Notes: generated by a model not told the origin, from the sequence alone. A stretch of DNA of 34,581 bases from an uncultured Bacteroidales bacterium (GCA_902766625.1 CACXEH010000047.1:1-34581), one strand, 5' to 3'. Positions 1 through 8,457 are shown, numbered from the stretch's first letter. Made by a program: numbers and translations.

Positions 1-178
1 CAGAAAGAGGTGATAATGTCTGCATAATCAGACAATCACTACCGTACACTGACAGAATTAATGTAAGGGCTTGAAGATTCTGTCTAAAGGAAACTGGAAA
101 TTTTCTTGTATGGAATAGGAAATAAAAGGAACGGTTCCCAGCACTTTGTCGACAGGCAGGAAGCCAAACAGGCGGGGG

Positions 179-688
179 TCAGTTTTGCACCTTCGGGATG
201 GAGCGCTCGCCGTGGATGTCTTTGACGATAAACTCCTTGGAGGACAGTTTCATGATTTGGACAGTATCCCCACGCTCCAAATCGGGTCCTTGCAGAATAA
301 GGCGGCCGTTAAGGATTTTATAGTCTTTGACGAAAGTGTTGAGCTGACTGAGATTGATGGCACTTACCAAAGACTGCTTGTCATTGGAGATAATCATACA
401 GAAGCGGTCGTCGAGTATCAAGTCGCCGTATATCACGCCATCGACGCCGGCTTCGGAGCTACGATCAACGTATAAGGTGTCGCCGTTGTCGCATATCAGG
501 CAAAACGTACTCATGCCGCAGTCGCCAGCCTTGCCGTAGAGCGTGCTGTCCTTGGCCTGAATGATTACCGTCGGTGAATCCGCCTCAATCTTTGTGTCAG
601 CCTTGCCGCTACGGGCAGGCTTGTCAACGCACGAAGTCAGAAAGAAAAAAGCAAATATGACTGACGGTATAAAGAACTTCCGATCCAT
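179..688 (-). CDS. Hypothetical lipoprotein
   Basis: The 169-residue product begins with a basic/hydrophobic leader ending in a lipobox (LTSC, Cys20), so it is predicted to be exported and lipidated. The mature part is small and rich in beta-strand-like segments, with no motif I can assign to an enzyme family. It is transcribed divergently from rpsA. A near-consensus -7 element (TATCTTCG, minus strand 727-720) lies about 30 bp upstream of the start. No function is proposed. The lipoprotein prediction is fairly secure because signal and lipobox are clear; the family is unknown. Confidence 0.75.
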   Translation of the reverse strand: MDRKFFIPSVIFAFFFLTSCVDKPARSGKADTKIEADSPTVIIQAKDSTLYGKAGDCGMSTFCLICDNGDTLYVDRSSEAGVDGVIYGDLILDDRFCMIISNDKQSLVSAINLSQLNTFVKDYKILNGRLILQGPDLERGDTVQIMKLSSKEFIVKDIHGERSIPKVQN

Positions 689-800
689 AGTAAAATGTGT
701 TCTATTCTAAAAACTGGTGCGAAGATAAGCATTTCTGGGGTAACAAAACATGTATCATTAAGAAATTCAGAGAAAAAAGTGACAAATAAAATAATTTTTG

Positions 801-808
801 TAATTTTG
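801..808 (+). promoter_or_regulatory. Promoter -7 element of rpsA
   Basis: TAATTTTG matches the Bacteroidetes sigma-ABfr -7 consensus TAnnTTTG and lies 65 bp upstream of the rpsA start. No clear -33 TTG is visible at the expected distance. The leader between it and the ATG is very A/T rich and has no Shine-Dalgarno, as is usual in this phylum. Confidence 0.6.
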
Positions 809-873
809 CACCCGCGCAAGCAAAAACAACATAAAGTCTAACTTATCAATTAACTAATTTAATTAACTTATTA

Positions 874-2649
874 ATGAACGATTTAAAGAACATCACTCCT
901 CAGGAAGACTTTGACTGGGAAGCCTATGAAGGTTCATCCCTTGCTTCTGAAGAGAAAGCGCAGATCGAAAAAGCCTACGGTGAGTCTTTTAACCAAGTTG
1001 CAGAACACGAGGTTGTAAAAGGTACCGTGATTGCTATCAACAAACGCGAAGTGCTCGTTGATATAGGCTACAAATCAGACGGCGTTATCAGCGCCAACGA
1101 ATTCCGCTACAATCCCGAGTTGAAAGTCGGTGACGAAGTAGAGGTTTACATTGAGAAAGAAGAAGATAAAAAAGGCCAGCTCCTCTTGTCCCACAAGAAG
1201 GCCCGCGCAAAAGAAGGTTGGGACAAAGTCAACAATGCTCTTGAGACCAAAGAGACTGTCAAAGGTTTCGTTAAGGCTCGTACGAAGGGCGGTATGATTG
1301 TTGACGTATTTGGTATCGAGGCATTCTTGCCCGGTTCACAAATTGACGTTAAGCCTATCCGCGACTACGACATCTTCGTTGGTAAGACAATGGAATTCCA
1401 AGTTGTCAAAATCAACCAGGAGTACAAAAACGTTGTCGTATCTCACAAAGCTCTTATTGAAGCAGAGATTGAGGCTCAGAAGAAGGAAATCATCAGCAAG
1501 CTTGAGAAAGGTCAGATTCTTGAGGGCGTCATTAAGAATATCACTTCTTACGGCGTATTCATTGACCTCGGCGGCGTAGACGGATTGATTCATATCACAG
1601 ACCTTTCTTGGGGCCGCGTGAACGATCCGCACGAGATTGTACAGGTTGATCAGAAAATAAAGGTCGTAATCTTAGATTTCGACGACGAGAAGAAACGTAT
1701 ACAATTAGGTTTGAAACAACTCACTCCGCACCCATGGGATGCTCTTGATGCAGACCTCAAGGTCGGCGACAAGGTTCATGGCAAGGTCGTAGTGATGACT
1801 GATTACGGTGCATTTGTAGAGATTGCTCCGGGTGTTGAAGGCCTGATTCACGTATCAGAAATGAGCTGGAGTTCTCACCTCAGAAGCGCACAGGACTTCA
1901 TGAAAGTCGGTGACGAGGTAGACGCTGTTATCCTGACATTGGACCGCGAGCAGCGCAAAATGTCTCTCGGTATCAAGCAACTCACAGAAGACCCATGGCA
2001 GAATATTGAAGAGAACTATCCTATTGGCAGCAAGCACACTGCCAAAGTTCGCAACTTCACCAACTTCGGTGTATTTGTTGAACTCAAGGAGGGTGTTGAC
2101 GGCTTGATTCATATCTCTGATCTCAGTTGGACAAAGAAAATCAAACATCCGTCAGAGGTTACCCAGGTGGGTGCTGACATAGAGGTCGTAGTTCTTGAGA
2201 TAGATAAAGAGAACCGTCGTCTCAGCTTAGGTCACAAACAGATTGAGGAGAATCCTTGGGATGTATTTGAGACTGTATTTACTGTAGGTTCAATACATGA
2301 TGGTACAATCGTTGAAGAGCATGACAACGGAGATGTCATCCAGTTGGAATATGGTATTGACGGTTTCGCTACGCCTAAGCACTTAATCAAGAAAGACAAG
2401 ACTAAGGCTCAGTTGAATGAGAAACTGCCTTTCAAAGTGCTTGAGTTCAATAAGGTAACCCGTCGCATTATCCTCTCTCACAGTCGCACATTCGAAGATG
2501 AGGAGCGTGCAGAGCGTAAGGCACAGGCACCTAAGAAGCAAAAAGAAATTCCAGAGATTCAGAACCAGGCTGCATCAACAACTCTCGGAGACATTGATGC
2601 TTTGGCAAACCTGAAAGCTCAGATGGAAGGCGAGAAAGAAGATAAGTAA
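874..2649 (+). CDS. rpsA: 30S ribosomal protein S1
   Basis: S1 binds mRNA on the small ribosomal subunit and helps start translation, which matters especially in Bacteroidetes, where Shine-Dalgarno sequences are rare. The 591-residue protein consists of successive S1 (OB-fold) repeats. The recurrent signatures YGVFIDLGGVDGLIHITDLSW, YGAFVEIAPGVEGLIHVSEMSW and FGVFVELKEGVDGLIHISDLSW are visible from about residue 225 to 435, flanked by two more divergent N-terminal repeats and a degenerate C-terminal one. Length and order match Bacteroidales S1. The gene has its own promoter and ends in a strong intrinsic terminator, so it appears monocistronic. The acidic/basic tail after the last repeat is low complexity. 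Confidence 0.97.
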   Translation: MNDLKNITPQEDFDWEAYEGSSLASEEKAQIEKAYGESFNQVAEHEVVKGTVIAINKREVLVDIGYKSDGVISANEFRYNPELKVGDEVEVYIEKEEDKKGQLLLSHKKARAKEGWDKVNNALETKETVKGFVKARTKGGMIVDVFGIEAFLPGSQIDVKPIRDYDIFVGKTMEFQVVKINQEYKNVVVSHKALIEAEIEAQKKEIISKLEKGQILEGVIKNITSYGVFIDLGGVDGLIHITDLSWGRVNDPHEIVQVDQKIKVVILDFDDEKKRIQLGLKQLTPHPWDALDADLKVGDKVHGKVVVMTDYGAFVEIAPGVEGLIHVSEMSWSSHLRSAQDFMKVGDEVDAVILTLDREQRKMSLGIKQLTEDPWQNIEENYPIGSKHTAKVRNFTNFGVFVELKEGVDGLIHISDLSWTKKIKHPSEVTQVGADIEVVVLEIDKENRRLSLGHKQIEENPWDVFETVFTVGSIHDGTIVEEHDNGDVIQLEYGIDGFATPKHLIKKDKTKAQLNEKLPFKVLEFNKVTRRIILSHSRTFEDEERAERKAQAPKKQKEIPEIQNQAASTTLGDIDALANLKAQMEGEKEDK

Positions 2650-2669
2650 AAATCCTTTTACACACATAG

Positions 2670-2706
2670 ACGGGGGAAGTTCATTTCCGTGAGCTTTCCC
2701 CGTTTT
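2670..2706 (+). terminator. Intrinsic terminator after rpsA
   Basis: A 14-bp stem (2670-2683 with 2690-2703, including two G-U pairs) closes a 6-nt loop and is followed by TTTTAT. It begins 20 bp after the rpsA stop and ends 14 bp before the rnz start, so rnz translation begins immediately downstream of the hairpin. Confidence 0.85.
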
Positions 2707-2720
2707 ATATAACATTACGC

Positions 2721-3635
2721 ATGGAGAAATTCGAAATCACCATCTTAGGTTGTGGATGTGCTGTGCCGACAGTCTTGCATAACCCGGCGTCTCAAATTGT
2801 CAATATCAGAGAGAAACTTGCAATGATTGACTGTGGTGAAGGCACGCAGATGCAGATGCGGCTCAATAAAGTAGGATTCCAGAAATTGCGCAACATATTT
2901 ATCTCGCATCTGCATGGAGACCATTGCTTCGGACTGATTGGGATAATCTCATCCATGGGGCTTCTGGGACGCGTAACTCCACTTCATATATATGGACCCC
3001 AAAACCTCGGAGAACTTTTGAAAATGCAACTTCGTCTATTCTGCGAAGGAATGGAATATACGGTAGAATTTCATCCGGTGCCGACAACTGAATACCAACT
3101 AATCTACGAAGACCGTTCCATGGAAGTGTATACGTTGCCACTAAAACACAGAATACCCTGTTGCGGCTATCTCTTCAAGGAGAAACCGACCTTGCCACAT
3201 ATCCGCCGGGAAATGATAGACTTTTACAACATACCGAATGTGTATATAAACAATATCAAAAACGGCGCTGACTGGGTAATGGATGACGGAACGGTGATTA
3301 GCAACGACAGGCTCACAACACCGCCCAGTCCGACACGTAGTTACGCATATTGCTCTGATACGGCATTCAAGCCTGACCTTCAACAATATTTAGATGGCGT
3401 GGATTTGCTTTACCATGAAGCTACTTTCGGCAAAGAACGTGAGGAAAGAGCCAAGATTACCTATCATTCCACCGCAGAACAGGCGGCGATAATGGCTCAA
3501 AGCTGTCACGCCAAACAACTGCTGATAGGACATTATTCCGCTCACTATACAGACGTGGCTCCGCTTCTTGAAGAGGCTAAGGCAATCTTCCCAAATACTA
3601 TTGCCGCGCATGAGGGCATGAAAATAAAACTTTAA
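2721..3635 (+). CDS. rnz: Ribonuclease Z (tRNA 3'-endonuclease)
   Basis: RNase Z cleaves the 3' trailer from tRNA precursors. The 304-residue protein is a metallo-beta-lactamase-fold enzyme with the zinc motif HLHGDH (His63, His65, Asp67, His68). Further conserved segments are YCSDTAF, YHEATFG and GHYSAHY in the C-terminal half, all typical of the short bacterial form. Length is normal. It follows rpsA across a terminator, and no TAnnTTTG element is visible in the 14 bp left. It therefore probably depends on readthrough or on a promoter inside rpsA. Confidence 0.95.
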   Translation: MEKFEITILGCGCAVPTVLHNPASQIVNIREKLAMIDCGEGTQMQMRLNKVGFQKLRNIFISHLHGDHCFGLIGIISSMGLLGRVTPLHIYGPQNLGELLKMQLRLFCEGMEYTVEFHPVPTTEYQLIYEDRSMEVYTLPLKHRIPCCGYLFKEKPTLPHIRREMIDFYNIPNVYINNIKNGADWVMDDGTVISNDRLTTPPSPTRSYAYCSDTAFKPDLQQYLDGVDLLYHEATFGKEREERAKITYHSTAEQAAIMAQSCHAKQLLIGHYSAHYTDVAPLLEEAKAIFPNTIAAHEGMKIKL

Positions 3636-3650
3636 AAAAGTGCAATAAAA

Positions 3651-3682
3651 TTTGGCTAATTGAAATTTTGCTTATATCTTTG
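3651..3682 (+). promoter_or_regulatory. Bacteroidetes promoter (TTTG-20-TATCTTTG)
   Basis: A -33 TTTG (3651-3654) and a -7 TATCTTTG (3675-3682) are separated by 20 bp, a full match to the phylum consensus. This sets the likely transcription start near 3689. It rules out the TTG at 3660 as start of the downstream gene and favours the ATG at 3702. Confidence 0.75.
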
Positions 3683-3701
3683 CATGGAAGATTATAGGAT
3701 A

Positions 3702-4016
3702 ATGACTTTCAAGAGTACCATATTAACATGTTTGTTTGCCGTTGCAATGGTTACACCTGTAATGGCAGAAAGTGTATGGGCACCATCTGAGATGGCATTG
3801 GAGCAGTATAAACCTGAGACAAAATGCTACGTGAATGGCTCGAATGTCCGTATTCAGAATGGCAATGGACAAATCCTTGAAGTTTATAATGTGACAGGAG
3901 TCCGTATCCTTACATTCCGCATAGACACTGACGACAAGACGGTGAACGTTAGCCTGCCGAAAGGTATTTATATTATAAAAGTAGGTAGTTTCGTGCGTAA
4001 AATTTCACTGCGTTAA
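3702..4016 (+). CDS. Small exported protein consisting mostly of a T9SS-type C-terminal domain
   Basis: From the ATG at 3702 the product is 104 residues. A signal peptide (cleavage probably after the VMA at about residue 22) is followed by about 25 linker residues. A C-terminal module then reads VRIQNGNGQILEVYNVTG ... LPKGIYIIKVG ... KISLR. That module resembles the type A sorting domain that targets proteins to the type IX secretion system, normally attached to a large cargo. Here there is virtually no cargo. It sits 30 bp before the L,D-transpeptidase and may be co-transcribed with it. It could be a genuine small surface protein or the remnant of a larger secreted protein. Confidence 0.7.
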   Translation: MTFKSTILTCLFAVAMVTPVMAESVWAPSEMALEQYKPETKCYVNGSNVRIQNGNGQILEVYNVTGVRILTFRIDTDDKTVNVSLPKGIYIIKVGSFVRKISLR

Positions 4017-4046
4017 TCCTTGCGTGTGCACAATAACTTTTATTTA

Positions 4047-5588
4047 ATGGTTTGTTTGAGTAAAAGGATTCTTGGAATTCTTTTATTTTTTTTATTGTTA
4101 CTCGTGTCTGGTTGCGACAGCAACGGCACGGGAGAATATCCATTTAAAAATATCTCGTTTGAGGACATAAGCAATTTGCAAGACGAGGCATATACATATA
4201 GTGTAAGGAATATCACTTTTTTTATAGACTCTTTACGGCTTAGCCAACATGACTCTGACTATATAGACAATGCTTGCAACAAATATTACGCAGAGCGTCA
4301 ACCTTATCTTTGGGTCACCAGGTACGGCGCCAGATTGTCATGTGATACTGTTCTGGCATGGCTGAAAGGAATTGACACAACCGGAGTCAAAGCATCACGG
4401 CTGTATGTTAAAGAAATTGAACGGCAGCTTACCCGGTTGCGTCAGCGCAATTTTGACGATGCACATACCATCAGTGAGGCATGTGCGACATTGGAGTATT
4501 ATCTCACAAAGGCTTATTTGCGCTATAGCAGTGGGCAGCGATTTGGATTTGTCAATCCTCACAAGGTGCTCAACAGGATTGACCATTTGGAGGAAAACGA
4601 TATCAAGTCGCCATATAAACTGCTTTATGACGTTCCGACCGAGACTCCCAATAAACAGTTTGTGGCAGATGCCATTAATCATATTGAGACAGGCAACACC
4701 GACGCCTTTCTGAAAAGTGTACAACCTGAGAACGAAATCTATTACCTTTTGTCTAAGAAACTTAACACTCCTGGCAACACACCCGAACAGGCGCGTATCC
4801 TTGCTATAAATATAGAGCGTGCCCGTTGGCGTATGCCTGTACAGGAAAAAAATGATGTCAAAATTCTTGTCAATATTCCTGCGCAGCGGCTCTATGCCTA
4901 TGACCTCCGGGGAGATTCGTCGTGTGAAATGAAAATATGTTTCGGCAGCAGGAAACATAAGACACCGCTGTTGACAAGCAAGCTGAGTCATATCGAGTTA
5001 AATCCCTATTGGATAATTCCGCAGAATATTGTCAAGAAAGAAATTGCACCCTATCATACTTACGATACTGCTTACTTCAACCGTAACAGGTATAAGATAA
5101 TAGACAAGTCCACAGGTGAGTTCCTCTCGCCGCTTGATGTGGACGAAGGTATGTTGCTTTCCGGTAAATACAGAATCCGTCAAGATAAAGGCGAGGACAA
5201 CTCTTTGGGAAGAATGATTTTCAGATTCCCAAACAATTTCTCTATCTATATGCATGACACGAACAATAAAGCCGCTTTCTTCCGCAGCTACCGTGGTGCG
5301 AGTCATGGTTGCATCAGACTGGAGAAACCCTTTGCCCTTGCGCGTTTCCTGATGGGTGGGAAAAGTGAGGCATATATCAACAGAATACAGCAATCCATCA
5401 CATATACCGAGGAAGAATTACAGGAAAATACAAGTTTTACGCCTTTGAAAACCTGTTTCTTTGACAAAAACATAAGAGTGTATATACAATATTATACATG
5501 TTACCCGCATGCAGGAGAAGTGGACTTTTATCCAGATTTCTATGGATATGACAAGGTTGTAGGCAATGTGCTATTTAAATCCAATTAA
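4047..5588 (+). CDS. L,D-transpeptidase lipoprotein (YcbB-like, YkuD domain)
   Basis: L,D-transpeptidases form 3-3 crosslinks in peptidoglycan or attach proteins to it. I start at ATG 4047 (513 residues), because this places a leader and lipobox (VSGC, Cys23) at the N-terminus. The YkuD catalytic domain is in the C-terminal third: it contains HDTNNK followed by SHGCIR, with the nucleophile Cys422 and His420. The N-terminal 250 residues are helical and resemble the scaffold of YcbB-type enzymes. About 60 residues follow the catalytic motif, also as in YcbB. Preceded closely by the small sorting-domain gene and followed by an intrinsic terminator. Confidence 0.9.
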   Translation: MVCLSKRILGILLFFLLLLVSGCDSNGTGEYPFKNISFEDISNLQDEAYTYSVRNITFFIDSLRLSQHDSDYIDNACNKYYAERQPYLWVTRYGARLSCDTVLAWLKGIDTTGVKASRLYVKEIERQLTRLRQRNFDDAHTISEACATLEYYLTKAYLRYSSGQRFGFVNPHKVLNRIDHLEENDIKSPYKLLYDVPTETPNKQFVADAINHIETGNTDAFLKSVQPENEIYYLLSKKLNTPGNTPEQARILAINIERARWRMPVQEKNDVKILVNIPAQRLYAYDLRGDSSCEMKICFGSRKHKTPLLTSKLSHIELNPYWIIPQNIVKKEIAPYHTYDTAYFNRNRYKIIDKSTGEFLSPLDVDEGMLLSGKYRIRQDKGEDNSLGRMIFRFPNNFSIYMHDTNNKAAFFRSYRGASHGCIRLEKPFALARFLMGGKSEAYINRIQQSITYTEEELQENTSFTPLKTCFFDKNIRVYIQYYTCYPHAGEVDFYPDFYGYDKVVGNVLFKSN

Positions 5589-5604
5589 CCCATAGCGCAT
5601 CTTG

Positions 5605-5635
5605 CCCGGTGAGAATCCGGGTCAGTTCTTTTCTT
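5605..5635 (+). terminator. Intrinsic terminator after the L,D-transpeptidase gene
   Basis: CCCGG (5605-5609) pairs with CCGGG (5617-5621) around a 7-nt loop, followed by a pyrimidine/T-rich run. The short GC stem starts 16 bp after the stop codon. Confidence 0.6.
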
Positions 5636-5665
5636 CTAAATCATTTATATATAGGGAAATTTTTA

Positions 5666-5673
5666 TAATTTTG
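5666..5673 (+). promoter_or_regulatory. Promoter -7 element of the hemerythrin-LuxR gene
   Basis: TAATTTTG matches TAnnTTTG and lies 25 bp upstream of the ATG at 5699. No good -33 match is seen at 19-20 bp, which may mean that the promoter needs an activator. Confidence 0.6.
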
Positions 5674-5698
5674 CAACACGATTGTACACAGTTTGCAT

Positions 5699-6658
5699 AT
5701 GTCCATAATATATCATTCAAGCGATAAAATGTACGATGTCATACAAGAAGACGATCGTATATTGCAAATTATGAGTCGTATGGGGCTTCCCTTAGGTTTC
5801 GGGGAAAAGACCGTGGGGGAGGTGTGTAGGGAGAACAATGTTGACGCTGTCACATTCCTTGCTTTGGCCAACTATACAATAGGCGGCAAAAATGTTGCGG
5901 GATATTACATCGACAAAGTTTCCGTGGCATCTTTGATGGACTATCTCATACGTTGCCACCATTACTTTCGTGATTTTCTCCTTCCTTATGTGCGTCGCTT
6001 GCTTATTGAGGCCGTCAATTACTCTGAGACCAATAAAGTGGCATTCCTTATTATAAAATTCTATGATGAGTATGTCAATGCGATAGAACATCACACAAAG
6101 ATAGAGAATACAAAGATTTTCCCTGGTGTGAGACAGCTTCTCAATGGTTATGTCAATCCGGATTTTCATATCTCAAACTTCGTCAAGAGTCATGAGGGAA
6201 TGGATCAAAAATTGACAGAACTGCGCAATATCGTTATCAAGTATTATACATCGCCCAATCCCAATCATCAGGAACATATATATACTGCTCTGGAGCAAAT
6301 CATCCGTTTGGGTGCTACGATGAAAGCACATTGTGAACTTGAAGATTGTCTCTTTGTGCCGGCCGTCCAGTTGCTTGAAGAAAAGACTCCTGTCGGCAAG
6401 ATGTCTTTTCCCAAAAAGAAAAATCTTGAAATGGAAGAGTTGTCAGAACGCGAGAAAGAACTGCTTAGCTATGTAGTCCAAGGGCTGACAAACAAAGAGA
6501 TTGCCACAAAACTTTTTATTTCAATCAACACGGTCATTACACACCGCAAGAACATTAGTCGCAAGCTGAATATCCATTCAGTTGCAGGGCTCACAATATA
6601 TGCTATTGTAAACGATATTGTCAGTTTGGATAATATTAAGAATTCCATGTTTGATTAA
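5699..6658 (+). CDS. Hemerythrin (RIC/YtfE-like) domain fused to a LuxR-type DNA-binding domain
   Basis: The start is ATG 5699 (319 residues); the TTG at 5693 is less likely. Residues about 15-60 resemble the ScdA_N domain of RIC/YtfE iron-centre repair proteins, but the usual paired Cys are absent (LPLGFGEKT). Residues about 80-225 form a hemerythrin-like four-helix domain with the complete putative di-iron ligand set: His87/88, HTKIE (His132, Glu136), His165 and HCELE (His211, Glu215). Residues 248-310 are a GerE/LuxR helix-turn-helix ([30 protein letters not shown]). By domain logic it is a one-component transcription factor that may sense O2, NO or iron through a di-iron site; this is inference. 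It is followed 14 bp later by a glycosyltransferase gene. Confidence 0.88.
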   Translation: MSIIYHSSDKMYDVIQEDDRILQIMSRMGLPLGFGEKTVGEVCRENNVDAVTFLALANYTIGGKNVAGYYIDKVSVASLMDYLIRCHHYFRDFLLPYVRRLLIEAVNYSETNKVAFLIIKFYDEYVNAIEHHTKIENTKIFPGVRQLLNGYVNPDFHISNFVKSHEGMDQKLTELRNIVIKYYTSPNPNHQEHIYTALEQIIRLGATMKAHCELEDCLFVPAVQLLEEKTPVGKMSFPKKKNLEMEELSEREKELLSYVVQGLTNKEIATKLFISINTVITHRKNISRKLNIHSVAGLTIYAIVNDIVSLDNIKNSMFD

Positions 6659-6672
6659 ATGCTAAAAAATAT

Positions 6673-8133
6673 ATGAAAAGAATAACTTGCTTTATACCTT
6701 TCCAGAATATCACTCAGGCAAATGTTACAGTCAATAACTTAAAGAAGGAAAGTCAGGTAGCGGATATATATCTGCTTAAGACGCCTGAGTCTTCCTGCGA
6801 GTCAATTGAAGGATGCAAAATCATTGAGACACCATCGCTCAAGTGTACAGACTGCATCAAAAAGATAGCTGAGGCGGCCGATACGGATTATTCTCTGATT
6901 TATACAAAATATTCAGAGTTGAGTTTCGTCTTGTATGCTGTCGATAGGATGCTTACCATTGCAGATGACACAAATGCCGCTATGGTTTATGCAGACTATT
7001 TCAACAAGGCTGACAACACAAGCAAAGAAATGCCGTTGATTGATTACCAAATGGGCTCTTTGCGCGATGATTTTGATTTTGGTTCAGTGTTGCTCTATAG
7101 GACTGACAGCTTGAAAAACGCCGCTGCAAGGATGGATGTGGACTATAATTACGGCGCATTGTACGACTTGCGCCTGAAAGTATCCCAAAACGGTAAGTTG
7201 GAGCATATCAACGAATATCTCTATTATGAAATTGAGACCGACAACAGAAAGTCGGGTGAGAAAATCTTTGACTACGTTGACCCTAAGAACAGGGCAGTGC
7301 AGATAGAGATGGAGCAAATATGCACCAGGCATCTCAAGGATATCAACGGATATCTCTCCCCGACATTTAAGCATATCACGTTTGCTGATGATAATTTTGA
7401 GTATGAGGCATCAGTCATCATTCCGTGCAAGAACCGTGTGAAAACCATTGGCGACGCGATTGCTTCGGCGCTCAATCAGAAGACAACTTTCAAGTACAAT
7501 GTGATTGTCGTAGATGATAATTCCACAGATGGCACCGTTGATGTTATCAAGAAATACACCGATAATCCTAAACTTGTTTACGTAGCCCAGGATAAGACCT
7601 ATCATGCTATTGGTGGCAACTGGAACGTGGCTATCCATCATCCTCAATGTGGTAAGTTCGCGCTTCAGTTGGATTCTGATGATGTATATGCCGATGAAAA
7701 TACAGTGCAGAAATTCGTTGATGCGTTTTATACTCAAAACTGTGCCATGGTAGTAGGTACCTACCGTATGACTAATTTTCAGATGGAGACCATTCCTCCC
7801 GGTATTATCGATCATAAGGAATGGACGCCTGAGAATGGTCGCAACAATGCATTAAGGGTTAATGGCCTGGGAGCGCCGCGTGGTTTCTATGTCCCGATGC
7901 TTCGTACGATAAACTTCCCGACGACAAAATATGGCGAGGACTATGCCGTAGGCCTTCGCATAAGCCGTGAATATCAGATTGGCCGTATATACGAACCAAT
8001 ATATAATTGCCGCCGGTGGGAAGACAACTCAGACGCAGATTGTGACATCGTTAAGATGAATTCCAACAATTTGTATAAAGACCGCATACGCACGTGGGAG
8101 CTTACAGCCCGTATCCAATTAAACAAACGGTAA
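6673..8133 (+). CDS. Glycosyltransferase family 2 protein with degenerate N-terminal half
   Basis: The C-terminal half (from about residue 246) is a GT-A glycosyltransferase: it opens with [10 protein letters not shown], then VVDDNSTD (Asp281, Asp282) and the metal/nucleotide motif LDSDD (Asp334-Asp336). The N-terminal 240 residues have a parallel arrangement ([22 protein letters not shown]) but lack a clear DxD-type site, so this half looks like a second, catalytically weakened GT2 fold. Sugar donor and acceptor cannot be read from sequence. It is only 14 bp downstream of the hemerythrin-LuxR gene, without a terminator, implying one transcript. A single isolated GT2 outside a polysaccharide cluster is more likely to modify a specific protein or lipid, but that is inference. 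Confidence 0.85.
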   Translation: MKRITCFIPFQNITQANVTVNNLKKESQVADIYLLKTPESSCESIEGCKIIETPSLKCTDCIKKIAEAADTDYSLIYTKYSELSFVLYAVDRMLTIADDTNAAMVYADYFNKADNTSKEMPLIDYQMGSLRDDFDFGSVLLYRTDSLKNAAARMDVDYNYGALYDLRLKVSQNGKLEHINEYLYYEIETDNRKSGEKIFDYVDPKNRAVQIEMEQICTRHLKDINGYLSPTFKHITFADDNFEYEASVIIPCKNRVKTIGDAIASALNQKTTFKYNVIVVDDNSTDGTVDVIKKYTDNPKLVYVAQDKTYHAIGGNWNVAIHHPQCGKFALQLDSDDVYADENTVQKFVDAFYTQNCAMVVGTYRMTNFQMETIPPGIIDHKEWTPENGRNNALRVNGLGAPRGFYVPMLRTINFPTTKYGEDYAVGLRISREYQIGRIYEPIYNCRRWEDNSDADCDIVKMNSNNLYKDRIRTWELTARIQLNKR

Positions 8134-8233
8134 TTATAGACTCGTTCGTACTTGCTTCTTTACTATTTTATCATGCGACACCCGTGAATCCTTGATTTCG
8201 TCGCGGGTATTGCAGGTATAAAGTATTGTTTTA

Positions 8234-8344
8234 GCCCGACAACTTTTTGGTTCCATAGGCTGGAATGTATGTTCCAGCCTATGGAACTTATGTTCGCGCC
8301 AATGGAACTTACATTCCAGCCTTTGGAACGGAATACTTATCGGC
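8234..8344. repeat. Palindromic repeat element, copy A (four 15-bp units at 21-bp period)
   Basis: Four 15-bp units of the form TTCC-N7-GGAA (one degenerate) start at 8251, 8272, 8293 and 8314, exactly 21 bp apart with 6-bp linkers. Unit 1 is TTCCATAGGCTGGAA, unit 2 its exact reverse complement TTCCAGCCTATGGAA, unit 3 TTCGCGCCAATGGAA and unit 4 TTCCAGCCTTTGGAA. Units 1 and 2 plus one flanking base form a perfect 16-bp stem (8250-8265 with 8272-8287) with a 6-nt loop. The array is bounded by GCCCG (17 bp before unit 1) and TATCGGC, the same as copy B at 20894-21004. Both copies are 111 bp and identical at 79 of 111 positions by hand count, without gaps. Confidence 0.9.
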
Positions 8345-8457
8345 AATAGCAGCCGAAACGGAATGCTGGTGGCAAGAAAATTTCGGCCGGCAGCTGCAAA
8401 ATATGAACTGTCAACGTGTTTGTGCTATCCTAAAATTCTCTATCTAAGTTTGCAGAG

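Noticed and set aside
128..138. Palindrome GGAACGGTTCC as a terminator of the lipoprotein gene
   Set aside because: The arms leave a one-base loop, so a stable RNA hairpin is unlikely.
1..178. Partial gene at the left edge
   Set aside because: Plus-strand frames stop within about 75 bases and have no recognisable residues; nothing can be supported.
8251..8328. CRISPR array (regular repeats with spacers)
   Set aside because: The units are 15 bp with 6-bp near-constant linkers and only four per array; CRISPR spacers are about 30 bp and unique, and no cas genes are present.
8234..8344. Insertion sequence or transposon end
   Set aside because: No transposase gene, terminal inverted repeats or target duplication could be seen around either copy; a transposase acting in trans remains possible.
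8134..8346. Small protein gene on the minus strand with heptad repeats
   Set aside because: The open frame is explained by the 21-bp repeat period; copy differences are mainly non-synonymous and copy B has no matching start, so I did not call a gene.
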